A stretch of 6,405 nucleotides of DNA from Oscillospiraceae bacterium (GTDB lineage Bacteria > Bacillota > Clostridia > Oscillospirales > Oscillospiraceae). The translations under genes were made by a program, and so were the position numbers. The stretch covers positions 1-6,405 of the forward strand of contig JAEDIZ010000113.1 of NCBI GenBank assembly GCA_016296635.1, written 5' to 3'. The notes beneath the pieces were generated by a model, which was not told the origin of the DNA, searched no databases, and was given only the letters and a program-made list of their open reading frames with translations. Shown piece after piece: positions 1 through 5,967 of this stretch; within the stretch, counting starts at the first letter, position 1, and each line of letters starts with the position of its first letter.

Positions 1-57
1 CAGAGCTACCACAAGCAGCGGCGGCACGATCGAGAGAAAGCCAACAGACTGCTCCAC
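1..57 (-). CDS. Probable NhaC-family Na+/H+ antiporter, N-terminal fragment
   Basis: Only the first 19 codons are inside the window; the gene continues past the left edge. The start is GTG at 57-55, chosen because a GAGGAGGG ribosome binding site (66-73) lies 8 bases upstream on this strand. No ATG fits as well. The translation reads (M)EQSVGFLSIVPPLLVVAL, a hydrophobic first membrane segment with the LSIVPPL pattern that opens many NhaC-type sodium/proton antiporters, which are inner-membrane proteins exchanging Na+ for H+ or organic ions. That assignment is from family memory on very few residues, so another ion transporter of the same superfamily is possible. It lies about 106 bp after the amidohydrolase stop on the same strand, with a terminator-like hairpin between, so it may be a partly coupled third gene of the permease/hydrolase set or a separate unit. 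Confidence 0.5.
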   Translation of the reverse strand, partial: MEQSVGFLSIVPPLLVVAL

Positions 58-65
58 GTCACGAT

Positions 66-73
66 CCCTCCTC
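66..73 (-). promoter_or_regulatory. Ribosome binding site deciding a GTG start
   Basis: GAGGAGGG on the minus strand, 8 bases before the GTG at 57-55. It is close to the perfect anti-SD complement and is the main reason for reading the left edge as the start of a gene rather than as empty DNA. Confidence 0.65.
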
Positions 74-113
74 AGAGCCGGAGAAGCACTTTGGTTAAAA
101 AAGAGAAATTTTT

Positions 114-153
114 AAATATGCGCCGGCAAGGGGAGTCCCACCGGCGCATATTT
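114..153 (-). terminator. Terminator-like hairpin after the amidohydrolase gene
   Basis: Perfect 13-bp inverted repeat: 114-126 (AAATATGCGCCGG) pairs with 141-153, with a 14-base loop. It begins 10 bases beyond the amidohydrolase stop. On the minus strand the AU-rich base of the stem (AUAUUU) is followed by AAAAAUUUCUCUUUUUU. The plus-strand tail (ATATTTTTAAG) looks equally good, so it could act in both directions. It may end the permease-hydrolase transcript or only reduce read-through into the antiporter gene. Confidence 0.65.
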
Positions 154-163
154 TTAAGTCAAA

Positions 164-1828
164 TCAGGCTTCGTATACCACGTTGCCCATGAACAGGGTC
201 TTTTCCACAACGGCGGTGCCGATGTCTTCCGGCGCAATCGCAAGGATGTTCTTGTCTACCAGAATCATATCCGCAGATTTGCCCACTTCGATGGAACCGG
301 TCTCCTCGTCCATGAAGTTTGCGTAAGCCTGGTTGATCGTAAAGGAATCGATCATGTCGCGGATGTCCGCCTTTTCCTCGGGCCACAGCGGCTCATGGAA
401 CTTGGGATCATCGTAGTCGATGACCCAGGGGTGATAGTTGTCGGGAGCAATGCGGGTGACGCCGATCTCTATGCCCACAAAGGGGTTGGGTGTGGCCGTG
501 ATGGGGTAATCGCTGGCGTTGGCAACGGTCACGCCGCCTGCAAACAGACAGTTTTCCGGGAAGGAGTGGGCAATACGGTCCATACCGGTATAAATACCGT
601 TGACAAAATAGGTGTCATCGATCTGCATCCAGTAGGAGTTGGTCATGGCGACAACGCCTAACTCCTTGAAACGGGGGATATCCGCCGGATCCAGCAAGAA
701 GATATGGGTTATGCAGTGGCGGGCGTCCCGTTTTCCGTTGACCTTGAACGCGTATTCCACAGCGTCCAGAGACTGCTTGACCGCAGCGTCGCCGGCACAG
801 TGGACGTGTATACCAAAGCCCTCTTTATCCAAAGCAGCAACAACTGCGTTCATGTTGTCGGGATCCCAAATCTGGTCGCCGCGCCAGCCTTCCGGACGGC
901 CATCGGCTTTCTCATAGGGCTTCAGCAGAAAACCGGTAATGCTCTCCAGCACGCCGTCCATAAAGAACTTGACGGCATTGATATGGAAGAGCTTGCCGCC
1001 GTTGTCACGGCCGCGGGCTTCGGCGATCTCTTTGACCTGCTCAACGCCCCGGTGGGGATTGGCCCAGTAGGCGCCGCGCATACGCATGGAGAGCAGACCC
1101 TTTTTGTCAAGGGATTTCAGCGCTTCCACGCCGTTGCTGTTGACAAACAGCCAGGGGTCATAGGAACTGGAGAAACCGTATTTATGGCACAGCTCCTGAT
1201 AGGCCAGGATGCCCTGCTCATACTCTTCCACGCTGTAGTCGGGCAGTGCGTCCAGAATAAGATCCTGGGCGCTCTCACGGAAGCAGCCGCTGGGTGAACC
1301 GTCGGGACGGCGCTCAATGCGGCCGTTTTCGGGGTCGGGCGTGTCCTTCGTGATGCCGGCAAGCTCTATTGCGGCCGTATTTGCCCACAGAGAATGCAGC
1401 GTCTCGGCCTGGACAACAATGGGAACATCCTTTGATGCGCGATCCATTGCTTCCCGTTTGGGGCCTATGCCGGGGAATATGGCCTCAAGATAGCCCTGCC
1501 CGCGGAGCACCTTAATGCCCGGATGGTCCTCGATGTATTTGCGGCAGGCCTCTACATATTGCTCCTCACTGTTGTAGCCGGCAAGATTGATGCCCACAAC
1601 CGTAGAGGTGGCTTTGGTGTAGTGGGCGTGGCCCTCGATGAATGCGGGCATGATGAGCTTGCCCGCGACGTCCTCAACGACGGTGTCTTTGCCCACATAG
1701 GCCATTGCGCCTTCATTGCTGCCCACATACACGAATTTGCCGCCGGAGATTGCTACCGCCTGCGCCATGGTACGGGCTTTATCAGCGGTGTATACCGTTG
1801 CATTGATATAAACTCTTTCTGCTGTCAT
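164..1828 (-). CDS. YtcJ-type metal-dependent amidohydrolase (Amidohydro_3)
   Basis: A 554-residue enzyme, the usual length for the YtcJ/N-substituted formamide deformylase branch of the amidohydrolase superfamily. These cytosolic TIM-barrel metalloenzymes hydrolyse C-N bonds; the true substrate is unknown. Visible landmarks are the metal-binding HxH in PAFIEGHAHY (H67, H69), HSLWANTAAIELAGIT (145-160), VKFFMDGVLES (K287, D291), HVHCAGDAAV (H341, H343), the THIFLLDPADIPRFKELGV helix (H375), the late catalytic-type aspartate in NASDYPI (D440), and the closing GSIEVGKSADMILVD (511-525) that forms the small beta domain. All key positions appear intact, so the enzyme should be active. Its first metal motif is slightly unusual: PAFIEGHAH instead of the common PGFIDSHxH. 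There is no signal peptide. The start ATG at 1828-1826 is preceded by a modest AAGGAAAG site. It lies 127 bp behind the permease gene, suggesting uptake followed by hydrolysis of the same compound (inference). Confidence 0.93.
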   Translation of the reverse strand: MTAERVYINATVYTADKARTMAQAVAISGGKFVYVGSNEGAMAYVGKDTVVEDVAGKLIMPAFIEGHAHYTKATSTVVGINLAGYNSEEQYVEACRKYIEDHPGIKVLRGQGYLEAIFPGIGPKREAMDRASKDVPIVVQAETLHSLWANTAAIELAGITKDTPDPENGRIERRPDGSPSGCFRESAQDLILDALPDYSVEEYEQGILAYQELCHKYGFSSSYDPWLFVNSNGVEALKSLDKKGLLSMRMRGAYWANPHRGVEQVKEIAEARGRDNGGKLFHINAVKFFMDGVLESITGFLLKPYEKADGRPEGWRGDQIWDPDNMNAVVAALDKEGFGIHVHCAGDAAVKQSLDAVEYAFKVNGKRDARHCITHIFLLDPADIPRFKELGVVAMTNSYWMQIDDTYFVNGIYTGMDRIAHSFPENCLFAGGVTVANASDYPITATPNPFVGIEIGVTRIAPDNYHPWVIDYDDPKFHEPLWPEEKADIRDMIDSFTINQAYANFMDEETGSIEVGKSADMILVDKNILAIAPEDIGTAVVEKTLFMGNVVYEA

Positions 1829-1870
1829 TTGTCTTTCCTTTCTTTGATTTCTTTGATTATTTTCCGGATC

Positions 1871-1903
1871 CCGGGGGGAGATATCCTGATTTTCTCCCCC
1901 CGG
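1871..1903 (-). repeat. GC-rich intergenic hairpin without U-run
   Basis: An 11-bp perfect inverted repeat (CCGGGGGGAGA at 1871-1881, complement at 1893-1903, 11-base loop) lies between the permease stop and the amidohydrolase start. In the direction of transcription the 3' side reads GATCCGGAAAATAATC, which is not a U-tract, so it is not a standard intrinsic terminator on that strand. TTTCCGG at 1861-1867 can also pair with CCGGAAA at 1900-1906, giving a competing fold. Plausible roles are mRNA stabilisation or processing that sets the ratio of permease to hydrolase, or weak attenuation. Confidence 0.55.
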
Positions 1904-1955
1904 AAAGGGCTTTTGTTATTATCGGAGTGAAAACAGAAGGTAAGGATAAATGCGC

Positions 1956-3350
1956 TTACTGTTCTTTTGCGGCAGCGCGCTGCTTTTCAGCCACTTTCAG
2001 CAGAACTTCACCCAGTGCGACGACGACCACAACGCCGATGACCACAAACAAAAGCTGGGTCATGTTGACGGGAACGCCGGGCACCCAAACGAAAAGTACG
2101 CAGGTGGCGATGGTGATGAATTCAGCGATACGGATCAGAAGAGCGGAGAACCACTTGGGACCCGGGAACACATAGGGTCTGGGGGTCTCCTTATCGGTCT
2201 TTCTGAGTTTGAAGTAGGCTTCAAAGTTTACAATGTAAGGAATGAGGAGGAGAAGGCTGGTGCAGGAGAAAATGGCCCAGAACACGTCCTGCGCGTCACC
2301 AGGGATAAGGTTGGAGGCAAGGGTCATCAGTGTTGCCATAACGGCGGAGATGATGATAACGCCGACAGGCTGGCCGTTCTTATTGCGCTTGGAGAAGACC
2401 TTGGGCAGCTCGCCGGTCTCGCCGCCGATGGCAGCCGTGTTGCAGGGGGCGCCGACCCAAAGCATACCCTGGATAAAGAGGACCGTGAGATACAGGAAGC
2501 CCAGGATCACAACAACAATACCCAGGAAGCCTGCGGTACCGAAGCCGGCCTGGAGTGTCTGGATGATGCCGGTGGTGATATTCACATCGCCAATGGGGAC
2601 AGCCCACAAGACGGCAACGGAAGTGAGGATGTAGAGCACGGCCACAAGAACAACGTTTTTGATGGCGGCCCGGGGAACGTCTCTGGCCGGATTTTCCATT
2701 CTGCCGTTGGCAGCGGAGGTCTCAAAGCCCAGGAAGTTGTATACAAGGGCGGGGATGAAAACAATGGATGCGCCCAGTGTGGGAACCATTTCTTTCGAAG
2801 AGAAGGGGTTGGCCTTCGCGCCGCCCTTGGTGAAGCAGATGACGCCAGCGGCAACAAGGCATACGCCGATGATGATTTTTACGATGGCGCCGTAGTTGTA
2901 AAGGAAGGTGGAATTCTTGCTGGGCAGCAGAAGAATGGCCAGCATACCGTAAACAACAACGAGGTTGAGGATCACCGAGGCCACCGTACTCAACTCAATG
3001 CCAAAGGTAATCTGAAATACCTGGACAAACAGAGTTGCGTTGGAAGAAAGCCATACTGCGTTGCATGCCCAGTAGATGTAGCCCATGCGCGCGCCCATTT
3101 TGGGGCCGAAGGCTCTGGCGGCCCAGCCGGAGAATCCGCCATCGTCAGGATAAGCGGCGCCCAGCTCGGCGCAGGTAAGGGAACCGGTAAAGAAGAAAAA
3201 GATGCCTACGATTACGATCCATGTGATGGATGCCCAGCCCATGGTAGCCACCGATGGGATGGTATCAAGGAAGAATATTGCGCATACGAGGCCGAGGAGC
3301 ATGTCCATCTGGCTCATACCGCCGCTTCCGCCTTTCTTTTTTCTTGCCAT
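1956..3350 (-). CDS. APC-superfamily amino-acid permease
   Basis: A 464-residue inner-membrane transporter of the amino acid-polyamine-organocation superfamily, with about 12 hydrophobic segments, the normal size and layout. Diagnostic stretches are the TM2/loop signature TCAELGAAYPDDGGFSGWA (59-77) followed by RAFGPKMG (79-86), and NFLGFETSAANGRMENPARD (205-224) then VPRA, equivalent to the family's GFE...NP.RDVPR motif. The N-terminus is basic (MARKKKGG) and the C-terminal tail is charged (KVAEKQRAAAKEQ). The frame is open 25 codons further upstream, but ATG at 3350-3348 is preferred because AGGAGG lies 9 bases before it and the protein then begins like its relatives. Substrate cannot be read from sequence; an amino acid or amine is likely, by uptake or exchange. 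It is the first gene of the leftward set, ahead of the amidohydrolase, and is divergent from the two-component genes. Confidence 0.93.
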   Translation of the reverse strand: MARKKKGGSGGMSQMDMLLGLVCAIFFLDTIPSVATMGWASITWIVIVGIFFFFTGSLTCAELGAAYPDDGGFSGWAARAFGPKMGARMGYIYWACNAVWLSSNATLFVQVFQITFGIELSTVASVILNLVVVYGMLAILLLPSKNSTFLYNYGAIVKIIIGVCLVAAGVICFTKGGAKANPFSSKEMVPTLGASIVFIPALVYNFLGFETSAANGRMENPARDVPRAAIKNVVLVAVLYILTSVAVLWAVPIGDVNITTGIIQTLQAGFGTAGFLGIVVVILGFLYLTVLFIQGMLWVGAPCNTAAIGGETGELPKVFSKRNKNGQPVGVIIISAVMATLMTLASNLIPGDAQDVFWAIFSCTSLLLLIPYIVNFEAYFKLRKTDKETPRPYVFPGPKWFSALLIRIAEFITIATCVLFVWVPGVPVNMTQLLFVVIGVVVVVALGEVLLKVAEKQRAAAKEQ

Positions 3351-3359
3351 TTTTACAAA

Positions 3360-3365
3360 CCTCCT
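3360..3365 (-). promoter_or_regulatory. Ribosome binding site fixing the permease start
   Basis: A perfect AGGAGG on the minus strand, 9 bases before ATG 3350-3348. It rules against the upstream in-frame start at 3425, whose extra 25 residues (from MTNPVEEK) do not resemble a permease N-terminus. Confidence 0.8.
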
Positions 3366-3384
3366 GAAAAATATGTTTTTTGGG

Positions 3385-3390
3385 GCTATA
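3385..3390 (-). promoter_or_regulatory. Tentative -10 element of the permease promoter
   Basis: On the minus strand the sequence reads TTTATAGCC, giving a -10-like TATAGC about 28 bases upstream of the likely transcription start to permease ATG interval. No acceptable -35 hexamer lies 16-18 bases upstream. A perfect TTGACA at 3425-3420 is present, but its spacing to this element (29 bases) is far too long and no good -10 sits at the right place. The combination would suit an activator-dependent promoter, with the direct repeats ending just upstream of the empty -35 position. Confidence 0.25.
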
Positions 3391-3417
3391 AATCCCTCTT
3401 GCTTTTCTTCTACCGGA

Positions 3418-3475
3418 TTTGTCAAAAAAAATACACACCTTTGTCACAATCGGGAAAAACCGGTACAGAATCGGG
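3418..3475. promoter_or_regulatory. Phased direct repeats, candidate LytTR regulator operator
   Basis: TTTGTCA occurs at 3418-3424 and again at 3440-3446, exactly 22 bp apart. CANAATCGGG occurs at 3445-3454 (CACAATCGGG) and 3466-3475 (CAGAATCGGG), 21 bp apart. A CANAA core is therefore present at 3423, 3445 and 3466, each two helical turns from the next. LytTR-domain regulators such as AgrA and ComE are known to bind pairs of direct repeats with centres about 21-22 bp apart, usually just upstream of the -35. The last repeat ends 12 bases before the -35 of the rightward promoter. The repeat sequence itself is not the classical AgrA-type half site, so the link to the adjacent regulator is inferred from spacing and position. 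Confidence 0.4.
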
Positions 3476-3487
3476 CGGGCCATGACA

Positions 3488-3516
3488 TTGTTTTGCCTGG
3501 CGACTTGTGGTATACT
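3488..3516 (+). promoter_or_regulatory. Sigma-A promoter of the two-component operon
   Basis: A -35 hexamer TTGTTT (3488-3493), a 17-base spacer and a -10 hexamer TATACT (3511-3516), preceded by TGG to make an extended -10. Transcription would begin near 3523, leaving a leader of about 44 bases with an AGGAGGT ribosome site. This is the best promoter match in the window. Confidence 0.65.
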
Positions 3517-3566
3517 TCATTATGGGAAAGACTAAGAAACAGAATTGTATATCAGGAGGTAAATCA

Positions 3567-4286
3567 ATGTTTCGGGTAGCGATATGTGATGACAACAGTT
3601 ATGATCTCCGTACAATGTCATCACACCTGGCTGAGCTAAGATCGGCCGGAATATATGCAGAGGTAACAACATATTCCTCCGGGACAGAGCTGATATCAGA
3701 ATATGAAAAAGGGCACCGGTTCCAGTGCCTCATTCTTGATATGCTGATGACTCCTCTTGACGGAATCTCCACCGCCAGAGAGATCCGGAAATACGACAGT
3801 TATGTGCCAATCCTCATAGTGACATCGACTGTACAGTATGCGCTGGAGGGTTATCAGGTCAATGCGTGGCGCTATCTGGTAAAGCCTGTGGACAAAAACT
3901 TGTTCCTCAGTGAGATTGCAAGCATATACAGGGAACAGGATTTAGAAAAGCCAAATTGCTTTATCGTCAGCAATGAGACGGGGATGCACAAAATACGTTA
4001 TGCGGACATCATGTATTTTGAATCCAATCTCCATATGATTAAGCTGCACACATTGGATAATGAATTTATATTCAGGGGCTCCATCAGCGATATAGAGGAG
4101 CGCATGACGCCTTTTCATTTTTTCAGAGTGCATAAGAGCTTTGTGGTCAACCTTGCCCATGTAAAGACGATATATAAAGCCTCACTGCTCATGGAAAACG
4201 GAGACACGGTTTTCCTCAGCAAGCATCGCTCGGCAAAACTTTATGAGGCGATGCTGGATTATGCGGAGCAAAAATATGATATCTGA
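3567..4286 (+). CDS. LytTR-family response regulator (AgrA/LytR type)
   Basis: A 239-residue cytosolic transcription regulator. The receiver domain (1-120) has the acidic pair D8-D9 in VAICDDN, phospho-acceptor D58 in LILDMLM, T86 in IVTST and K106 in YLVKPVD, so all phosphorylation residues are present. The LytTR DNA-binding domain (about 132-236) follows, with IRYADIMYFESNLHMIKLHT, FRVHKSFVVNL and FLSKHRSAKLYEAM, matching the family's beta-strand recognition fold. The frame is open 20 codons upstream, but ATG at 3567 is chosen because AGGAGGT (3554-3560) lies 6 bases before it and MFRVAICDD is the normal receiver start. It overlaps the following kinase gene by 11 bp, so the two are surely co-translated. 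It probably regulates its own operon and/or the divergent permease genes through the repeats at 3418-3475 (inference). Confidence 0.95.
   Translation: MFRVAICDDNSYDLRTMSSHLAELRSAGIYAEVTTYSSGTELISEYEKGHRFQCLILDMLMTPLDGISTAREIRKYDSYVPILIVTSTVQYALEGYQVNAWRYLVKPVDKNLFLSEIASIYREQDLEKPNCFIVSNETGMHKIRYADIMYFESNLHMIKLHTLDNEFIFRGSISDIEERMTPFHFFRVHKSFVVNLAHVKTIYKASLLMENGDTVFLSKHRSAKLYEAMLDYAEQKYDI
4265..4268 (+). promoter_or_regulatory. Internal ribosome binding site of the sensor kinase
   Basis: GGAG inside the last codons of the regulator gene, 7 bases before ATG 4276-4278. It supports that start over the in-frame ATG at 4243, which would give a 44-bp overlap and an unusual MRRCWIMRSKN leader. Confidence 0.6.
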
Positions 4287-5658
4287 GATTTATCCGCTGC
4301 TGAATACGCCCCATGATCCGCTGATGCTGCTGTTTATCGGCTGCACAGAGGGGTTTATGGTGATCCAGGCCTTTCACAGCCTGCTGCACAGAAACAACCG
4401 GAGCCGAAAGTTGTTTTTCGCGGCGATGATAATATATGTGTTGGTTACGATTTTTGACGCGTACTATAATTTTAAGGTATACTATGTAATGACAATATGT
4501 TATCTGCTGATCACTGGCATCGCTCTGCTCTTTTATGACGACCCCTTTGAAATACGTATACTTATCCCCTTCGTTTTTGTGGCGATCAATTATTCGGCCA
4601 CAATCATCGCGGTGGTAATCGTGTGGCATCTCCGGGGCGGCGGCGTTGGAAATTTCCCGCCCAACCTACGGATGGATTATCTGTCGCAGGGCGTGCTCTG
4701 CGTGATCTTTTCGGTGTTTCTGTATTTCTTCTGCCTCCTCCGCAAGCTGGACAGTAAGGATAACATCAAGGACAATATTCTGTTTGCCCTGCTGGTTTTC
4801 GTCGCCTGCCCTTTGCTGCTGCTGATCATTGTGCTCAATCTGCTCTATCTGTTGGGCGGGATAACCTCGGAGTTCAATTTCGTACGGTATAAAATGCTGA
4901 TCGCTGCCATGCTGCTGCTTATCGCGCTGATACTGTTTACGACCTCCAACAGAGCCGCAAAGATGCACGAGGCGATAAATCATTCCGCCTCGCTTGAGCA
5001 GCTCATTTCGGTGCAGGAGCAGTATTATCTTTCTCTCCAGGAGCATCAGGAAAAGCTGCGCCGGCTGAGCCACGATATAAAAAATCACAACAGAGCCATC
5101 CACGGCCTGATTGCCCAGGGGAAATTCCGCGACGCCATGGAATACTCCGAAGTGCTGATACAGGATACGGAATCCGTCACGCCGGTCACCGAGTGCAGAA
5201 ATGTGATCATCGGGGCAATGCTGAACAACCGCTTCGGCAAAATAAAAGAAGAGGGCGTGAAGATATCCCTCTGCGTGATGGTGCCCCGTGTGCTGACCAT
5301 TAAGGACTCGGATATGTGTATCATTCTGGGCAACCTCTTTGACAACGCTGTGGAGGCATGCAGAAACGACAAGGAAAATGAAAATAAATTCATTGACGTG
5401 GATATACGGTTAAAAGGCCCGCTGCTCTGCATCAATGTCAAGAATTCCTTTTCCGGCAATGTAAAAGTATCCAGCGATACATATCTGACCACAAAATCGG
5501 ACCCGGTCTCCCACGGCATCGGCCTTTCCAATGTGCAGTTGGTCGTGCAGAAATACGGAGGACGCACGATCATCAATCATTCTGACCATGTGTTTTCGGT
5601 TACCGCGATGATGTTTTACCCGGCGGAAGAGGAAAATGATCCGGGTGCGAAAAACTGA
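4276..5658 (+). CDS. AgrC-like GHKL sensor histidine kinase
   Basis: A 460-residue membrane sensor kinase and partner of the LytTR regulator. Residues 1-225 hold six to seven hydrophobic segments (roughly 15-37, 46-61, 68-87, 94-118, 135-155, 167-194, 204-222) with no recognisable extracellular sensor domain, the AgrC/ComD-type layout. A coiled linker (228-262) leads to the phospho-accepting H-box RLSHDIKNHNR (H266). The GHKL ATPase domain follows, with N-box NLFDNAVEAC (N353, D356, N357) and G-box SHGIGLSNV (414-420); all catalytic motifs are intact. Known relatives detect peptides, but no small precursor-peptide gene is seen on either side, so the ligand may be a small molecule linked to the divergent transporter and hydrolase. 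The start at 4276 overlaps the regulator stop by 11 bp. The gene ends 18 bases before a strong terminator hairpin. Confidence 0.94.
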   Translation: MISEIYPLLNTPHDPLMLLFIGCTEGFMVIQAFHSLLHRNNRSRKLFFAAMIIYVLVTIFDAYYNFKVYYVMTICYLLITGIALLFYDDPFEIRILIPFVFVAINYSATIIAVVIVWHLRGGGVGNFPPNLRMDYLSQGVLCVIFSVFLYFFCLLRKLDSKDNIKDNILFALLVFVACPLLLLIIVLNLLYLLGGITSEFNFVRYKMLIAAMLLLIALILFTTSNRAAKMHEAINHSASLEQLISVQEQYYLSLQEHQEKLRRLSHDIKNHNRAIHGLIAQGKFRDAMEYSEVLIQDTESVTPVTECRNVIIGAMLNNRFGKIKEEGVKISLCVMVPRVLTIKDSDMCIILGNLFDNAVEACRNDKENENKFIDVDIRLKGPLLCINVKNSFSGNVKVSSDTYLTTKSDPVSHGIGLSNVQLVVQKYGGRTIINHSDHVFSVTAMMFYPAEEENDPGAKN

Positions 5659-5676
5659 AGCTGCCCATCGGTATGC

Positions 5677-5713
5677 AAAAGGGTACGCCCCTTTTTACGA
5701 GGCGTACCCTTTT
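5677..5713 (+). terminator. Intrinsic terminator of the two-component operon
   Basis: A perfect 13-bp inverted repeat AAAAGGGTACGCC (5677-5689) with its complement at 5701-5713 and an 11-base loop, ending in TTTT followed by ATTTT. It lies 18 bases after the kinase stop. The A-run on the left arm makes it symmetrical, so it can also stop leftward transcription from the mnmA side. Confidence 0.9.
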
Positions 5714-5723
5714 ATTTTGCCGA

Positions 5724-5759
5724 GAGACCTGGCTGCGCAGCAAACAGCAGCCGGGTCTC
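5724..5759. repeat. Second strong hairpin after the kinase gene
   Basis: 13-bp stem with one G-U pair: GAGACCTGGCTGC (5724-5736) against GCAGCCGGGTCTC (5747-5759), loop GCAGCAAACA. It starts only 10 bases after the first terminator. The plus-strand tail ATACTATTTTCC is T-rich but interrupted. It may be a backup terminator, a transcript-end stabiliser or part of a repeated intergenic element. Confidence 0.6.
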
Positions 5760-5791
5760 ATACTATTTTCCAAAAAAGCCATTTATTTTTT

Positions 5792-5957
5792 GCGGTCAGA
5801 ATTGCGCCATCCTTCGTTGCTTTCCTTGCAAATTGTTATCCATTATTCACGGTGGAAAGCACCTCGTCTGACACAATTCTGCCTCGCTGAAATATAAACG
5901 CGTTTTATCGCAGAATAGAAGCAAAACGCTGAACACCCGCTTTTTCGGGTGTGTTTT
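5792..5957 (+). ncRNA. Candidate structured small RNA or MITE-like repeat
   Basis: No convincing protein gene fills 5659-5967, but the DNA is full of nested inverted repeats. GCGGTCAGAATTG (5792-5804) pairs imperfectly with CAATTCTGCCTCGC (5874-5887), with 8 perfect bases, CAGAATTG. Inside it TGCTTTCC (5818-5825) pairs with GGAAAGCA (5854-5861). Then GCGTTTT (5900-5906) pairs with AAAACGC (5923-5929), and a terminator hairpin closes the unit at 5933-5957. A long rod with an internal bubble followed by its own terminator is the shape of a small RNA, but I find no clear promoter and recognise no Rfam family. Terminal-repeat ends like these would also fit a small non-autonomous transposable element. 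Confidence 0.25.
5933..5957 (+). terminator. Plus-strand terminator hairpin with no obvious gene before it
   Basis: A 7-bp stem ACACCCG (5933-5939) and CGGGTGT (5946-5952) with loop CTTTTT, followed by GTTTTCTGTTTTC on the plus strand. On the minus strand the tail is only TCAGCGTTTTGC, so it is a weaker stop for the mnmA transcript, although it is the first hairpin those genes meet. Its better orientation is away from any annotated gene except the kinase, which already has a terminator. Confidence 0.6.
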
Positions 5958-5967
5958 CTGTTTTCAA

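Noticed and set aside
704..1297. A 197-codon plus-strand frame inside the amidohydrolase gene
   Set aside because: It is antisense to a fully conserved enzyme, has no ribosome binding site and no recognisable domain.
3397..3425. A perfect TTGACA on the minus strand (3425-3420) as the permease -35
   Set aside because: At 16-19 bases spacing the sequence is GCAAGA-like with no -10. The only TATA-like hexamer is 29 bases away, so the hexamer is more likely part of the repeat.
1950..3485. A 511-codon open frame on the plus strand, antisense to the permease
   Set aside because: Its product is rich in Gly, Asp, His and Asn with no domain, which is what the complement of a hydrophobic membrane protein gives. 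The opposite strand has a clear APC permease with a perfect ribosome site.
3507..3566. An upstream in-frame start adding 20 residues to the response regulator
   Set aside because: The extra residues overlap the -10 element, have no ribosome site and do not match a receiver domain. AGGAGGT is correctly spaced for ATG 3567.
3351..3566. A hidden agrD-like peptide gene in the divergent region
   Set aside because: I found no short frame with a ribosome site, amphipathic leader, central cysteine/serine and acidic tail on either strand.
5600..5897. Short frames on both strands after the kinase gene (5600-5782 minus, 5636-5890 and 5673-5897 plus)
   Set aside because: They cross the terminator and inverted repeats, lack ribosome sites and have no recognisable product.
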